A DNA stretch of 64,000 nucleotides from Microstegium vimineum. Lineage: Eukaryota > Streptophyta > Magnoliopsida > Poales > Poaceae. The position numbers and the translations under genes are program-made. Shown piece after piece: positions 24,008 to 35,228 of this stretch. The stretch lies in assembly GCA_022036555.1 (NCBI GenBank), contig CM039139.1, positions 17,142,657 to 17,206,656 on the forward strand, written 5' to 3'. The notes beneath the pieces were generated by a model. That model did no database searches, was not told the origin of the DNA, and was given only the letters and a program-made list of their open reading frames with translations. Within the stretch, counting starts at the first letter, position 1. The number at the start of each line of letters is the position of its first letter.

Positions 24008-25440
24008 TGAAGAATCATGGCCCTAGTTGGTTTCGGTGATTAACGGCAATTAGCGATTATTATGGCTAACGTGTGTTTTACAGAGGCTATGCGTAGCTTA
24101 GCCATAGTGATCATCATGAATGGTCATCACTTAGCCCTCAAGATGGATATCGTTTCGGATTTCAAAGAGACATGATGAAGACCCTAGAATGATAGGCTAA
24201 GTGCCATAAGGTGATGAAGGGCACATAGAAATAGATAGGGCTTCTATTTGATCTTTGATCATACTATCAAGAGGGGTTGAGACTAGTAGCTTGACTTAGG
24301 AAAGCTTCATGACTTAAGTGTGGTGCACACTTGACTTTTTTATCTCTAAGCAAGCCTATGCTGACCGTAAGATAGCCAAGAACTTCTTCCGAATTCATCG
24401 CGACGAAAACCGAAGTTGAAAAAGAAGTTTACTGGGCGTCGGACGCTGACGTCTGGATGACGTAGCGTCCGTCGACCACCCAGTTTGAGCCCCTGAGTTT
24501 CAGAGGGCGTCGGACGCTAGGGTAGCGTCCGTCGGCCTTCTAGTGGGCCTGTTTTCAGTGCAAAACAAAAAGGGGCGTCGGACGCTGATGCCTCAGCGTC
24601 CGTCGGACTGCGCAGGAGCGTTCGTCACCCAAAACATTATGCAGAACTAGCCTTTGGGGGCGTCGGAGCGTCCGTCGCCAACTTAAAGAGCCAGCCCGAG
24701 GCAGTTTTCTTGAGGGCTATTTATAGCTCCTCACACTTCTCTCCCACCTGGCCTTTGCTCATTTCAGTTGCTGAGTTTGTTGAGAAGGTTGGGAAGAGAG
24801 CAAGAGCCCTAGAGTGAGAGATCGTTTCGCGAATCCATCCATCCTCTCCTCTAGTTCATCCAAGAGTTCAAGTGTGCATCTTTTAGTTGTGAAGCTTGAG
24901 TGAGTCAAGTGAAGATCAAGGCTTGTTACTCTTGGTGATCGACATCACCTAGACGGTCCAGTGGTGCTAGGAGGAAGGTGATCGCCGGAGGATTGTCGGC
25001 AGCCCTTCTCCATCGACGTTGTGATCGGTTGTGGGCGATTCACCGAGCCAGAGTGGCAAAGAATCATCCCGTAGAGAGCACTTAGTCCTTGCGCGGACTA
25101 AGAGGGAGCGATACCGTGCGCGGTGCTCCAACGAGGACTAGGGGGGAGTGTCGACTCCTCGATACCTCGGCAAAAAGTCATCGTGTCAAATTTCCTTTGC
25201 CTCCTCCTCTTTACTTATTGCAATTACATTCAAGCATCACTTTCCGCATTACCTTCTTGTTGCTTGACTAGAATTGCATAGGGCTTTACTGCTTTCATTG
25301 TCATGCCTTGCTTGTTTAGTTAGGACATACTTGGGAAAGCACTAGGGGGTTAATTGGCTCTTGTTAGGTTTTAATATTGCTTAGAAATTTAAAAGATCCC
25401 AATTCACCCCCCCCCCTTCTTGGGCATCTTGATCCTTTCA
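24008..25440 (+). repeat. SIRE 3' LTR, 1433 bp
   Basis: Collinear with 10861-12327. Indels lie mainly in the GCGTCGGACGCT cluster (about 24435-24680) and near 25230, where 27 extra bases are present. It ends GATCCTTTCA, followed by the TSD AACGT at 25441-25445. Confidence 0.95.
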
Positions 25441-25445
25441 AACGT

Positions 25446-26246
25446 TACCTCTATAATTGCATTCTCTTATGAGAAACCGGATCCAAAAAACAAAGTCCAT
25501 GGCAAAGTCGCTTGTAGCGATTATATCGGGTCAATGAAGAAAGCAATTGAGGTTGAATCTCCAACTAAGAAGAAATAATGTTCTGATATATCTCTGGCAA
25601 ATTGAATAAATGAATTTGAAATATGCAGTCACTTATTTACCTCATATTCCTCTGAAATGATTTACCTGAAGTATAAATTTATTTGTTTTGCACAACTAAT
25701 AAGTGGTCATTATGCACGAAGAATATTGCTCTTGTTTATACTCTTATTATAATTCATAGAAGAATTGTGAACCAATTTTAATTTTGAAAGATATAATATT
25801 ATGGTACTGCATACCATCAATTAAGCACATATTTATGAAAAGTGTGACTTGAACAATGAAGTTTAAAGGATGGCTTTTATGAAGGGGAGTAAATTGATTG
25901 AATCTACATTGAAGATAATTAAAACCACTAGCATTACAAAGATCAAGTAGATCATATTTGTTAAAACATTGAAGTTTATGCATAGATCATGGAGATAAAT
26001 ATTTATTCATAAAGAATAAAAGATCCTGAAGAATACATATCCAAGAAGATTAAATGTTGTACTCTTTTTCCCTATGTGAGTTTTTATTTGAAGGTTTCTC
26101 ACGCAAGGTTTTTAATGAGACAACATGTGCAATACAATTAGTGAATGCGATGTACTCTTTTCTTCAAGAACCGTTTTTTCCACTGGGTTTTCGGATGGAG
26201 TTTTTAACGAGGCATGTGCATATCGTGGTAATCGTTCAAGGGGGAG
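25446..26246 (+). mobile_element. Copia A internal region, 3' part with PPT
   Basis: Degenerate sequence continuing copia A after the SIRE TSD. The stretch near 26160-26240 (CACTGGGTTTT, TTTTTAACGAGGCA, CAAGGGGGAG) is the standard 3' untranslated end of grass copia elements. AAGGGGGAG at 26238-26246 is the PPT. No ORF is preserved. Confidence 0.75.
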
Positions 26247-26366
26247 TGTTGTAAAATACATGGACTCTATCCTAGAAGGAAAGGAAAAAGAAGAATCATA
26301 ATCCTAGTCCGTTTGTATGTGGGCTCTTACCAAACTCATAGGTTATATATATGTGGGAGCTTTACA
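26247..26366 (+). mobile_element. Copia A 3' LTR, truncated at 120 bp
   Basis: It starts TGTTGTAAAATAC right after the PPT and follows the 5' LTR until GAGCTTTA at about 26364. It then jumps to the flank sequence CGGTTGGACC of the second repeat unit. The remaining roughly 150 bp of the LTR and its TSD are missing here. Confidence 0.85.
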
Positions 26367-27506
26367 CGGTTGGACCAATATTTAAGAAGCTGAGAAGAAA
26401 CTGACAATATTAGGTGTGCAGCTAATGTATGCATCAATGCAAACCTTCATCCATGGACCAAACATTTAAGTAATTGATCATCGTCTGGTTTAAATAGCTT
26501 TTGCATGCAAGTACTGCATGCGTACTCCATTTCGCCAGCAATCTCTATCCCTGAATAAATCAAGTTGTCTTGAGTCAACCTTTTTATGTTCGACTAGGTT
26601 TACATAAAAAGAACATAAATATTTATAATACCAAATGAGTATATGTATATATAGTAAAATGTGTATTTAACGTACTTGTAAATTAGCCGTTAAACCCATA
26701 ACGCGAACACACCACAATGCTGACACTCTAATGAGAAGTTCAGAAAGTACGTCCCCCGGCCCGCCTTCATCGATCATTTAAGAAACATGCGTATATGTCT
26801 AAGACTTGGAACCGTTTGGTCGATTAATATGCATATATATACGGCCAAATAACACACTCTTATCACTACTACAGCCTGTCGGGTCTGGCAAAACCGACAA
26901 TGATGGATCTTCACTGCCGGTTCGTGGCAAAACCGACACTGAAGCTCCTCATCACTGTCGGTTCGTGGCTGAAAAAAAGTACAACGTCTCTACCCTTTTA
27001 TTGCCGGTTCCAGCCACGAACCGGCACTGAATTAGCTCATCATCACTGTCGGTTCGTGGCTGGAACCGACAGTGATAACCTGGACACTTTCACTGCCGGT
27101 TTCAGCCACGAACCGGCACTGATGAGGAGCTTCACTGTCGATTCGTGGATAGAACCGACAGTGCAGTTATTTTTTTATTTTTGTAAACGACCTCATATGG
27201 AAAAACTTTCTACATGAAAGTTGTAGATCTCGAAAGGTTATGAAACTTTGTAGTTCACAACTTTTTCATTTGAAATCATCTTGTGATCGAAAAATACGTT
27301 CGAATGTGTCAAATTTGAAATTCAAAATTTTGTAAACGACATCGGATGAAAAAACTTGCTACATGAAAGTTGTAGATCTCGAAAAGTTATGAAACTTTGT
27401 AGTTTACAACGTTTTCATTTGAATTCATTTAGTGGCTCAAACAATCAATTTACACTCGGTTTAGTATAGAATGAGGTGAACTAAAAACCGAATCTAGACA
27501 CAAGTG

Positions 27507-27578
27507 AGTCATGGGTGGAGTGGTAGAGAAGGTACCGTGCGAGGCCGAGGTCTGAGGTTCGAATCCCCTCTGGAGCGC
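27507..27578 (+). other. tRNA-like segment inside the CACTA element (right copy)
   Basis: It appears identical, by eye, to the segment at 5934-6005, with the GGTTCGAATCCC B-box core. It was duplicated with its surroundings. Confidence 0.45.
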
Positions 27579-27750
27579 ATTCGCGATTTTACGCGAAAAA
27601 ATGCGCGACTTGCGACATCCATCACTGTCGATTCGTAACGAACCGGCAGTGATGCGGATCATCAATGGCATAACCGGACAGTGATGTCATCACCTCATCA
27701 CTGCCGAAGTGGTTGTGCCGGTTCAAAATCCGGCAGTGATGAGAGATTTT

Positions 27751-28380
27751 TGTTGTAAAACACATGGACTCTATCCTAGAAGAAAAGGAAAGGAAGAATC
27801 ATAATCCTAGTCCGTTTCTATGTGGGTTCTTACCAAACTCATAGGCCCTGACAGGACTATATATACGTGAGCTTTATGTTGTAATCACCAATATCAAAAG
27901 GTATTGGAATAAAGAATAGTCTCCCTATCTTGTGTCTACTTGTTCTACTATTTTCATCTACTATTCTGATCATGAGAGACGGAGAGGGAAAGATCCGAAC
28001 CGCCGGCAACGAGTTTTATAACACGTTATCAGCACCACAAGCTCTACGTCGACATCGCCGTTGAAGTTGTCGCCGATCTTCGACATCGACGCTGACGTCC
28101 CCCGCGCGACTACTTCGACGACGTCGACATCCCCGACGTTGTTAGCGGAACGGATCTGCTAAGCACTGCATCGATATGTACCGTCGTCATCAAGCAGGCA
28201 TGCCTACGATAATGTCAAACGCTCTACGCGGTATGTATCTACTAACCACTGTCCTATGCGGCATGTGAGGTAGATCAATTGACATCCGTAATAATCAAAT
28301 GTATGCTTTGGTTTGAAATAGTAGATTGGTTTTGGTCTGACAATAGTAGATCCGAACCGTCGACAACAAGTTTTATAACA
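27751..28380 (+). mobile_element. Copia A remnant (right copy): LTR, leader and LTR end
   Basis: TSD ATTTT on both sides (27746-27750, 28381-28385). The 5' LTR is 27751-28023, the leader runs to about 28345, then only the last 33 bp of the 3' LTR remain. Almost all of the internal region and most of the 3' LTR are deleted. Confidence 0.85.
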
Positions 28381-28423
28381 ATTTTGAACCGGCACTAATT
28401 ACGCTTTGTTTGTAGTGGTGTAT

Positions 28424-30081
28424 TAACCCGATAAAAAAGCACTCTTATTAACTCCAACTTGCGTTGGGCGGCATGGGCCGGCCTCACTGTCCGGCCAGTC
28501 ACTCATGCACGAGACGACAACGTATGTACTCCTATGTGTGCGTCGCAGTCATCGTGCATGAGTCGTCGTCTCGATCGTCCGATCGACGATCGATGGCGGG
28601 GCAGCCAGGCACGTACGTACTAGCTTTCGTGTTGGTGACAGTGCAACAACATATGATACATGCATGGCATGCAACATGCGACGGCGACACCGGCCGCGTC
28701 CGGCCGGGACTGTGGACGCCTATGCAACGCGCGCAAGGGACGGACGACAACGCACCGGCGCGCCCAACGGCACTGCACATCTGCATGGGGACCCTTTGCC
28801 GGGCGGCCGGCCGGTTCCCGTCCATCAATGTGTGTACGTCGGAATTGATCCCCGTCACAGGCTTTGGCACTGCGTCCGGTCGATGGGCACGGCGTTATAG
28901 GCCTGTGACCTTGTCGGGGTAGAGATCTCGAGACCTCACACCACCCGGCCGCGCGCGCGCAGGACCACCTAGCTACCGCTACCGGTACGGTGCATTGTCC
29001 GGCGACCCGGCCAGGCCGGCCGCGAGCCCGCGATCAAAGCCACAGCGACCTCTCTGCCCGGACCGGCCGGGCATGGACGACGCGGCCGCCTAGCTACCGC
29101 TACCTGACTTGCATGGGGCTGCGGCTGGCTGTTGAATTGTTGATAACCTACAGTAACTGCGTGCGTACGTTTTGCTAAAAAAACAAAAAACTGCGTGCGT
29201 ATAGTACGTCGGTACGTGCACACTTGCAGTATAGTATCGATCGGGGCGGATCGACGTGCATGCATATGCCGGAATGCGTACGTGTACCATGATGTGGTAC
29301 GTGCATTATTGGGACCGGCCGTGTGCTGCGCCCAACAGTAGTGTGGGGCCTGTGTGGGGTTTAACTATGAAATTATATATACCAACATATACGCGTGTTG
29401 GCGACCATTCTTGGCCTGCCTACGTACTATGTACATACAGCTAAGGCATACTCCTACTACAGTTAGGCCATATAGTCAGATTCATATCATCCCCTGTTTG
29501 TTTGGCTTATCAGCCACTAAAACAGTGTTTTTGTCACACAAAAAGACACCAAAACAACATAAGCCACGGATTACCATCCAAAAACAGCCAAGGGAACATG
29601 CCAAACTCATATTAATTGGGGTAAATCGGTGTTCCACTCTATTCTCTAATCCATTTCATAACATCGTCCAAACAAAGCCTTAGCTGTATATACATATATA
29701 CGTACGTACGTGTACCGGACAAGTACACACGTACGCGGGAGGGTCGGCTCCACAGAAGTACGTACCGAGTACGTGCACCGTTTGGCACACAGTAGCAGAA
29801 AGCCGTGGGACCGCCTGGCCCTACTACAGTTTTTTGCGCTTAAACCCGTTATAATATAAATAAATAAATTTGTAATTATAGATGCCTTGTAATTATAGAT
29901 GCCGATTGTGTAACATTATTTGTTTTAATCAACCTAAAAATCAATACGCTTGATCCCCCCCCCCCCAAAAAAACCCCAAACCCCAATAAAAAAAAAAGAA
30001 CATCTTGCGTTAACGAACGACCTTGCAATCAAGTTGTTGGTATACATGTATGCATGAAGACACTACACCCTGACACCCATA
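28424..30081. other. Intergenic stretch with GC-rich first half
   Basis: 28450-29300 is rich in CGTACGTACG and CCGGCC palindromic words and gives several overlapping open frames without family resemblance. 29800-30000 is AT-rich with a C run near 29957. A probable MITE is listed separately. Confidence 0.4.
29491..29679. mobile_element. Probable hAT-type MITE
   Basis: CCCCTGTTTGTTTGGCTTATC at the left and GTCCAAACAAAGCC at the right are imperfect inverted termini of a type common in grass MITEs. I could not confirm a TSD. Confidence 0.4.
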
Positions 30082-30089
30082 TATATGAT

Positions 30090-30261
30090 TAGTGGCGGAT
30101 CCAAGATTGAAGACAAGGGGGGCTAAAACAATGTATATGCTAATTTAGATGAAGATTTAATGGTAATTTAATACTTTTGCTACAGTAATTATAGAGTTAA
30201 ATCAAGTTTTAGGGGGGGGGGGGGCGCTGCAGCCCCACCAGCCCCCCTGGATCCGTCACTG
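30090..30261. mobile_element. hAT-type MITE, 172 bp
   Basis: TAGTGGCGGATCCA at left is the inverted repeat of TGGATCCGTCACTG at right with two mismatches. A perfect 8-bp TSD TATATGAT flanks it (30082-30089, 30262-30269). The TSD length and the Y-A-R-N-G terminus both fit the hAT superfamily. Confidence 0.88.
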
Positions 30262-30926
30262 TATATGATGGTCATATATAATAACAAGTGCATTTTTAGC
30301 CTTTAAAATTCATCTTAAAATGAATGCGTTTCAAACTATACATAGTAAAACCGCCAAGCTCTATTAGGAATGTAAGAATGTGAGATATATATACACTATT
30401 TTCTTTATTTTCAAAGTGTAGTTATTTAAATTAAAACAAGTTTAGGGATATTAATATACATATATGCCTATATAGGCTAGCTAGTAACAATAAATTCTAG
30501 AAGTGTACTTATTTTTTTAGACAACGTAGCTTATATTAGTACTCCCTCCATCCCTATAAATAGAAGAGTAAAAAAAACTTTGATCAATTATATATGGGCA
30601 ATGCTAAGGTACACCCTTTACTTGCTAGGAGGTAATATCTTTTAGAGATATGTCATTAAATATACTTTTATAATAAAAAAACTTTGATCAATTAATATAC
30701 ATAATATATAATTAGTATCATTAGATACTAATTATATATACTTTTATACACTACTATAAAAATTTATTTTGCATAGCACTTGAGAATTATTAACCGTGGC
30801 GGTTAAACCTATAAACCGCCACGGTTAATGTTTTGATTAACCGTGACAGTTATTTTTTATTAACCGTGGCGGTTAAAAAAACCGCAACGCAAAATGCATC
30901 AACCGTGGCGGTTACCATAGATCAAC

Positions 30927-32732
30927 TGAGAGATCTCTATTGTTTTGGATAATTGATGAAACATAAGGTACTAACCTAGCTCTAAGTGTTTGAGTAGGTT
31001 TAGTACACACATGGAAGATGATGACAAGTGATGGAGCAAGCAAGGAAGCAATATGATTGCAAGAGCTCACACTTGGAGAAGAAGGAAAATGGAAAGACCT
31101 TAAGCTATTCAAGGCAAAGGTATTTGCTAGGGCTTCTCTTTTGGTGGTCAAGACACCAAGTGGGTGTGATCACATTTAGGTTAGACAACCGTACTATTAA
31201 GAGGTGAAATTCAAAAGTGATTGCGGTTTGTCGAGTGTCACTAGGTGTTATCTATATTTGCATGTACATTTACAACCTAGTGACATACACCATGCTAAAT
31301 GACAAGTGAAACATGCCAAGAGTGCTCACTAAAGTTGGATATTTAGTACTTGGCACAATGGAGCAAAGGTGGGAAAAGAAGAAGTGAATTTGGTCAAGTC
31401 AAAAGGCGTTAGACGCTAAAGCTGAAGGCGTCGGACGATGTCCGACGCGTCGGACGCCGAGGTCTTTGACTCAGCGCGTCCGTCGGCCTCAAAGAAACAA
31501 CAGAAGAATTCCAGAAGGCGTCAGACGTTGTCCGACGGATCGACGGAGCATCCGGAAATATTTTCTCGGAATATTTTCAGAAACCCGAGAGCAAGGAGTT
31601 CGTGTCGGACGCTAAGGCGCAACGTCCGACGTGAAATAACGGAGCGTCTGTCGGGCTTCTAGAGAGCTCTGCAAGCGAGCAGTTTTTGAAGACGGACGCT
31701 GGAGGACCGAGCGTCAGACGCTGGTGACGGAGCGCCCGTCGCCTGTGAAGCAGCCCAACGGCTAGTTCTGACAGAGCATCGGACGCTGGCGACGGAGCGT
31801 CCGTCGCCCCCGTGAAGAGCGCATGTCGCCAACTTAACAGGGCAACGGCTAATGTACTTTGAGGGGTCTATAAATATGTGGTGGTCGGCTTGGGGTGATC
31901 TCTCTCGCACATTTGAACATCTTGAGACTCCTTTGAGCTGAGCAAACTCCCTCCCACTCATTTACATGCTTGGTCGGTGAAAACCCAAAAGAGATTGAGT
32001 GATCCAAGTGCATTTCGCATATAGCTTGCATCTAGTGGCACTTGGGAGGCGTTCTCGCTGTGGATTTCTTGTTACTCTTGGTGATTGGCATCACCTAGAC
32101 GGTTTGGAGCAGCGGTGGTAGATCGAGAAGCTTGGTGATTGTGCTTCGTCGACTACAAGTTGATTGTGAGGGGTTCTTGTGCCTTCCCCGCGGGAGATCG
32201 CAAAGATAACTCTAGTGGATTGCTCGTGGCGGTTCAATAGCCTCATCTTGTGTTGGTTGTGCAGCACCCGATGACGGGTTTGGCGTGTGATGTCAATTAG
32301 CGTGTGAACCTCCAAGTGAGTGTCTTGCCACAACGGGGACTAGCTAGTTGGCAAACTAGTGAACCTCGGAAGAAAATCAAGTGTCAACCGTTGTCTCTTG
32401 TGTTTGATTGACTTCATTGGTATTCACTTGATTGGTTCATCCCCTACTACTCCTCGGTGGTATAAACTCCTTTTCCATCTTCGCATTACCTTATTCATAC
32501 TTGTCCTAGTATATTAGGTTGTGCCTAGAGGGCTACTAGAATTGAGTAGGCATTGAGTGATCCTATAGCTATTTAGGATAGAAATTGTGGTTAGGTGGCT
32601 TTGCATCCCCTAGTAGGCTAGTGCAAGTCAAGTTTCGCTTCATTGCTATCTAACTTGTTGTTGAGATTGTTTTTAGATTTCGATTTAGGCTATTCACCCC
32701 CCCCCCTTCTAGCCATCACTTAGGACCTTTCA
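30927..32732 (+). mobile_element. SIRE-type solo LTR nested in the CACTA element, 1.8 kb
   Basis: It begins TGAGAGATCTC (with the TTGTTTTGGATAATTGATGA block seen near SIRE LTR starts) and ends GGACCTTTCA after a C run. It has a TATA (TATAAATA 31869-31876) and an upstream GTCGGACGCT / AGCGTCCGTCG cluster (31405-31830) like the main SIRE element, but its body differs, so it is another family. The flanking 5-mers (TCAAC, ACAGT) do not match, so the exact ends or the recombination history are uncertain. Confidence 0.75.
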
Positions 32733-33119
32733 ACAGTCTGCCACCAGAAATGGCCCAATTAACCGAGGCAAGCTACTTATAAACACCCGCCACGGTTAAG
32801 ATTGTTTGGCCCAAAAGGCTCAGACGAAGCCCGATAACGATTCCCAGTATATATATCCACCAAACCCTAACTCACACACTCTCTCTCTCCCTCTCCAAGT
32901 CACCAGCCGCCTCTCTCACGTCCCCCTCTCCAAGTCACCAGCCACCAAACCCTAACTCCCATCTCTCTCTCTCCCCTCCCTCTCCACCCGACGCCGCCTC
33001 CCTCCCGTCCCGCTCTCTCTCTCTCTCTCATGTCCCTCCCTCTCCAATGGCAGTCTATCTCCCGTCCCTCCCTCTCCAATGGCGGGCTAGGCGGGCCCGG
33101 CCGAGGTGGGCGGTGCGCG

Positions 33120-33360
33120 ACCGCCCGTGGCGGCGCTAGGGCGGCGCGAGGCGCCCGGTCGCGGGAGTTGGCTCGAGGGCGGCGCGCGAGGCGCCCGATC
33201 GCGGGAGTTGGCTCGAGGGCTGCGCGCGAGATGGCGACGCGAGGGCGGCCTGCGAGGCGGCTCGAGGCCGGATCCGTGGCGGCGGCGGGGCTGCTCGACG
33301 GCGGCGGCAGGTGCCAGATCCAGATCGACGGCGGCGTGGCCCAGATCCAGACCTAGCTTT
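33120..33360. repeat. GC-rich tandem duplication in the CACTA interior
   Basis: A 44-46 bp unit (GCGAGGCGCCCGRTCGCGGGAGTTGGCTCGAGGGC) occurs twice in succession near 33147 and 33188. The region is open on both strands only because of its GC content. Confidence 0.6.
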
Positions 33361-33480
33361 TTTTGTTTTTTAAAAGGATTAACCGTGGCGGGATCATTCA
33401 TTTGATCTGTGGCGGTTGAAAAAACCGTCACGGTTAATCCTTTTCAACCGCCACGGTTAATGTTTTGTGTAGTAGTGATA

Positions 33481-34395
33481 ATAAATTTATATATTTAGAG
33501 ATATAAATATTATATGTATTTTCTAAAAACTTAATAAAAAGTTGAGAAAATTGAACCCAAACGCATCTTATAACGACTTTTTTTTGGTCGACATGACACA
33601 TCGACACGACAGGCAGGTTTACGCTGCCGCGCTCCTTTTTTTCGCCGAATGGATCTCACTGGGTGTCTAACCGATCGAGCTAGCTTGTCGTCGATCGAGG
33701 ATAGAAATGATGGATGGGTAGACGCATGCAGAAGGGCCGGGACGAAGACAACAATGGATCGGCGATGATAATAATTCAGGTAGCTAGCTTTTTTCCTCTC
33801 ATAGAAATAATTCAGCTAGTAGCTACTACGCCCGGCGTGTCCGGGCGGCAGGCATGCGTGCTAGCACACACACATGCATGCATGTAGGAGTACGTACGGG
33901 CCTCCAGGTGTGTGGGCTCTAGCTCTCGCTCGGCTCGACTCGGTGATGTACGTGACGAAGCTGACACGACATGATCGATGTGCGCGACCCTGCCCTGCCC
34001 CCAAAAGGCAGAAGCCGCGCGCCAGCAGGCCCGCCGCGCGGCTAGCTGTAGTATCTCCCAGCGCCGCCGGTCTGCCAACAACGGCGTGCGTGATCGCTGC
34101 CGCTGGGTGTGCCCGATCGACCAATCCCGATGCGCTCGATCTATCGGGGCGACAGCCCAGATCCAGTACACTGGCAGTGTATGTAGCTCTGCCACCGCTC
34201 TGCGCACCATGTTGCTGGATCCGAGGCTTCGTATTGATCACTTCTCGCGTGGGCCGCATGCCGCCCGGCGATCGACCGGGTGGGGCCTCAATTCCAGCAC
34301 GCGGGTGGGCCGTGGGGGCGGGCCTAGCTAGTAGTAGCCGCGTCCGCGTCCGCGTGCATGCAGCACCGATCGATTGCCGCCTGTACGTTGGCCAC
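33481..34395. other. Intergenic stretch without a recognised gene
   Basis: AT-rich to 33700, then GC-rich with CATGCATG/GTACGTAC words. Overlapping open frames on both strands at 33812-34464 resemble no family. Confidence 0.4.
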
Positions 34396-35228
34396 AGACA
34401 CTACACACCAAAGTTTTTGCTACCGTTTTGCACCTGGAACCGGCCAAGGGCGGTTTGGCGGTGACAATGGTTACTACCCAAACTGTTCCCAAACCGAATA
34501 GTTTGGATTTTGAATTCAAACGGTAAGCGAACGGTAACCAGTCGGTTAGGGTCGGTTACCGTCCGTCTGGTCGGTAACCGTCCCAAACCGTCGGTTACTC
34601 TTTTTTTTCTTAAAACAATCCATTTTTTTCATGACCTTTGCACATAATGATGTAAATAGAATACATAATGTAGGGGAAAATAGTATGACACAAATGGACA
34701 ACGCATCAAAATATCATAGTGATGCACTAGTCACAAATTCACGACGGAAATAATGTAGTTCACCGTTGCAACAACAAATCGTCCATGGAAATACCTTGTA
34801 TCGTAGACATGCAAACATCATGGTCACTGGCGTAGCATATAAGGGAAGACCCCGTTTCGGCACGCCTCCTCATACTCCGCGGTGGACATTAGAGCGATAC
34901 CGCGCGCCTGGAGCTGAGCCTTTTAGTCTATCCATGATTGGCCCGTCCAATGAGTTGTGGTCTCCCATTCCTGCACTAACATGTTGTAGAAATCCAGGTC
35001 TTCCCATTCGTAGACTCATCTAGTGGTCGGCTGCGTGCTGATGTCAGGAACGGGGTAGGTATAACCACTAGCGTACGATGTATCACTGTATGAGGAAGAG
35101 GAGTATTGTGGCGTGCCGTAGTAGTCCGTCGGGTCGTAAGCTCTTCTCTGCGATTCCGGCTGCCCATGGTCGCGGTCCTGAGTAGCATGTGTGAAGTCCG
35201 TCTCGTCTGTCGCCGACCATAATTAGTA

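Larger units (their letters stand above)
10861..25440 (+). mobile_element. SIRE/Maximus-type Ty1-copia retrotransposon, 14.6 kb
   Basis: A full-length element: LTR, PBS, gag, protease-integrase-RT-RNase H order (copia), an extra ORF, polypurine tract (PPT), LTR. The TSD AACGT is perfect (10856-10860 and 25441-25445). Gag and Pol match the grass SIRE type, with a long coiled-coil Gag carrying two CCHC knuckles. It is not autonomous now: gag has two in-frame stops, pol has frameshifts and a stop, and the extra ORF is split by a solo LTR. It sits inside copia A. Confidence 0.95.
4834..26366 (+). repeat. Left unit of a large direct (tandem) repeat, 21.5 kb
   Basis: The sequence from 4834 (CGGTTGGACCAAT) reappears at 26367. 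Collinearity holds through the flank, the CACTA half, the copia A 5' LTR and its leader, up to about 6764 in this unit and 28344 in the other. The left unit also holds the rest of copia A, the SIRE element and a partial copia A 3' LTR. The units differ by substitutions and small indels (for example an extra segment near 26905-26960), so they are not identical copies. Confidence 0.85.
26367..28420 (+). repeat. Right unit of the large direct repeat, internally deleted
   Basis: It repeats 4834-6764: flank, CACTA (26864-28420), tRNA-like segment, copia A 5' LTR (27751-28023) and leader. At about 28345 the leader is joined directly to the last 33 bp of a copia A LTR (28348-28380). The TSD ATTTT (28381-28385) and the CACTA right end follow. 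This unit preserves the far ends that the left unit lacks. Confidence 0.85.
26864..28420. mobile_element. CACTA element, right copy, both ends present
   Basis: CACTACTACA at 26864 and TGTAGTGGTG ending at 28420 are inverted termini. The 3-bp TSD TAT flanks both (26861-26863, 28421-28423). Subterminal TCACTGTCGGTTCGTGG-type repeats are abundant. The element is non-coding and carries the copia A remnant. Confidence 0.85.
30749..33477. mobile_element. CACTA element with TTAACCGTGGCGGTT subterminal repeats, 2.7 kb
   Basis: CACTACTATA at 30749 and TGTGTAGTAGTG ending at 33477 are inverted termini with the TSD ATA (30746-30748, 33478-33480). Repeats of the TTAACCGTGGCGGTT type in both orientations sit at 30790-30915 and 33375-33460. 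No transposase is present. The right interior (32870-33360) is CT-rich then very GC-rich, like a plant 5' UTR plus first exon, and may be a captured gene fragment. 1.8 kb of the length is a nested LTR. Confidence 0.88.

Noticed and set aside
28464..28922. 152-codon open frame in GC-rich sequence
   Set aside because: Overlapping frames are open on both strands, there is no recognisable motif, and the region is full of CGTACG/CCGGCC words.
33812..34464. Several overlapping frames of 117-196 codons
   Set aside because: Mutually overlapping on both strands, no family resemblance, composition effect.
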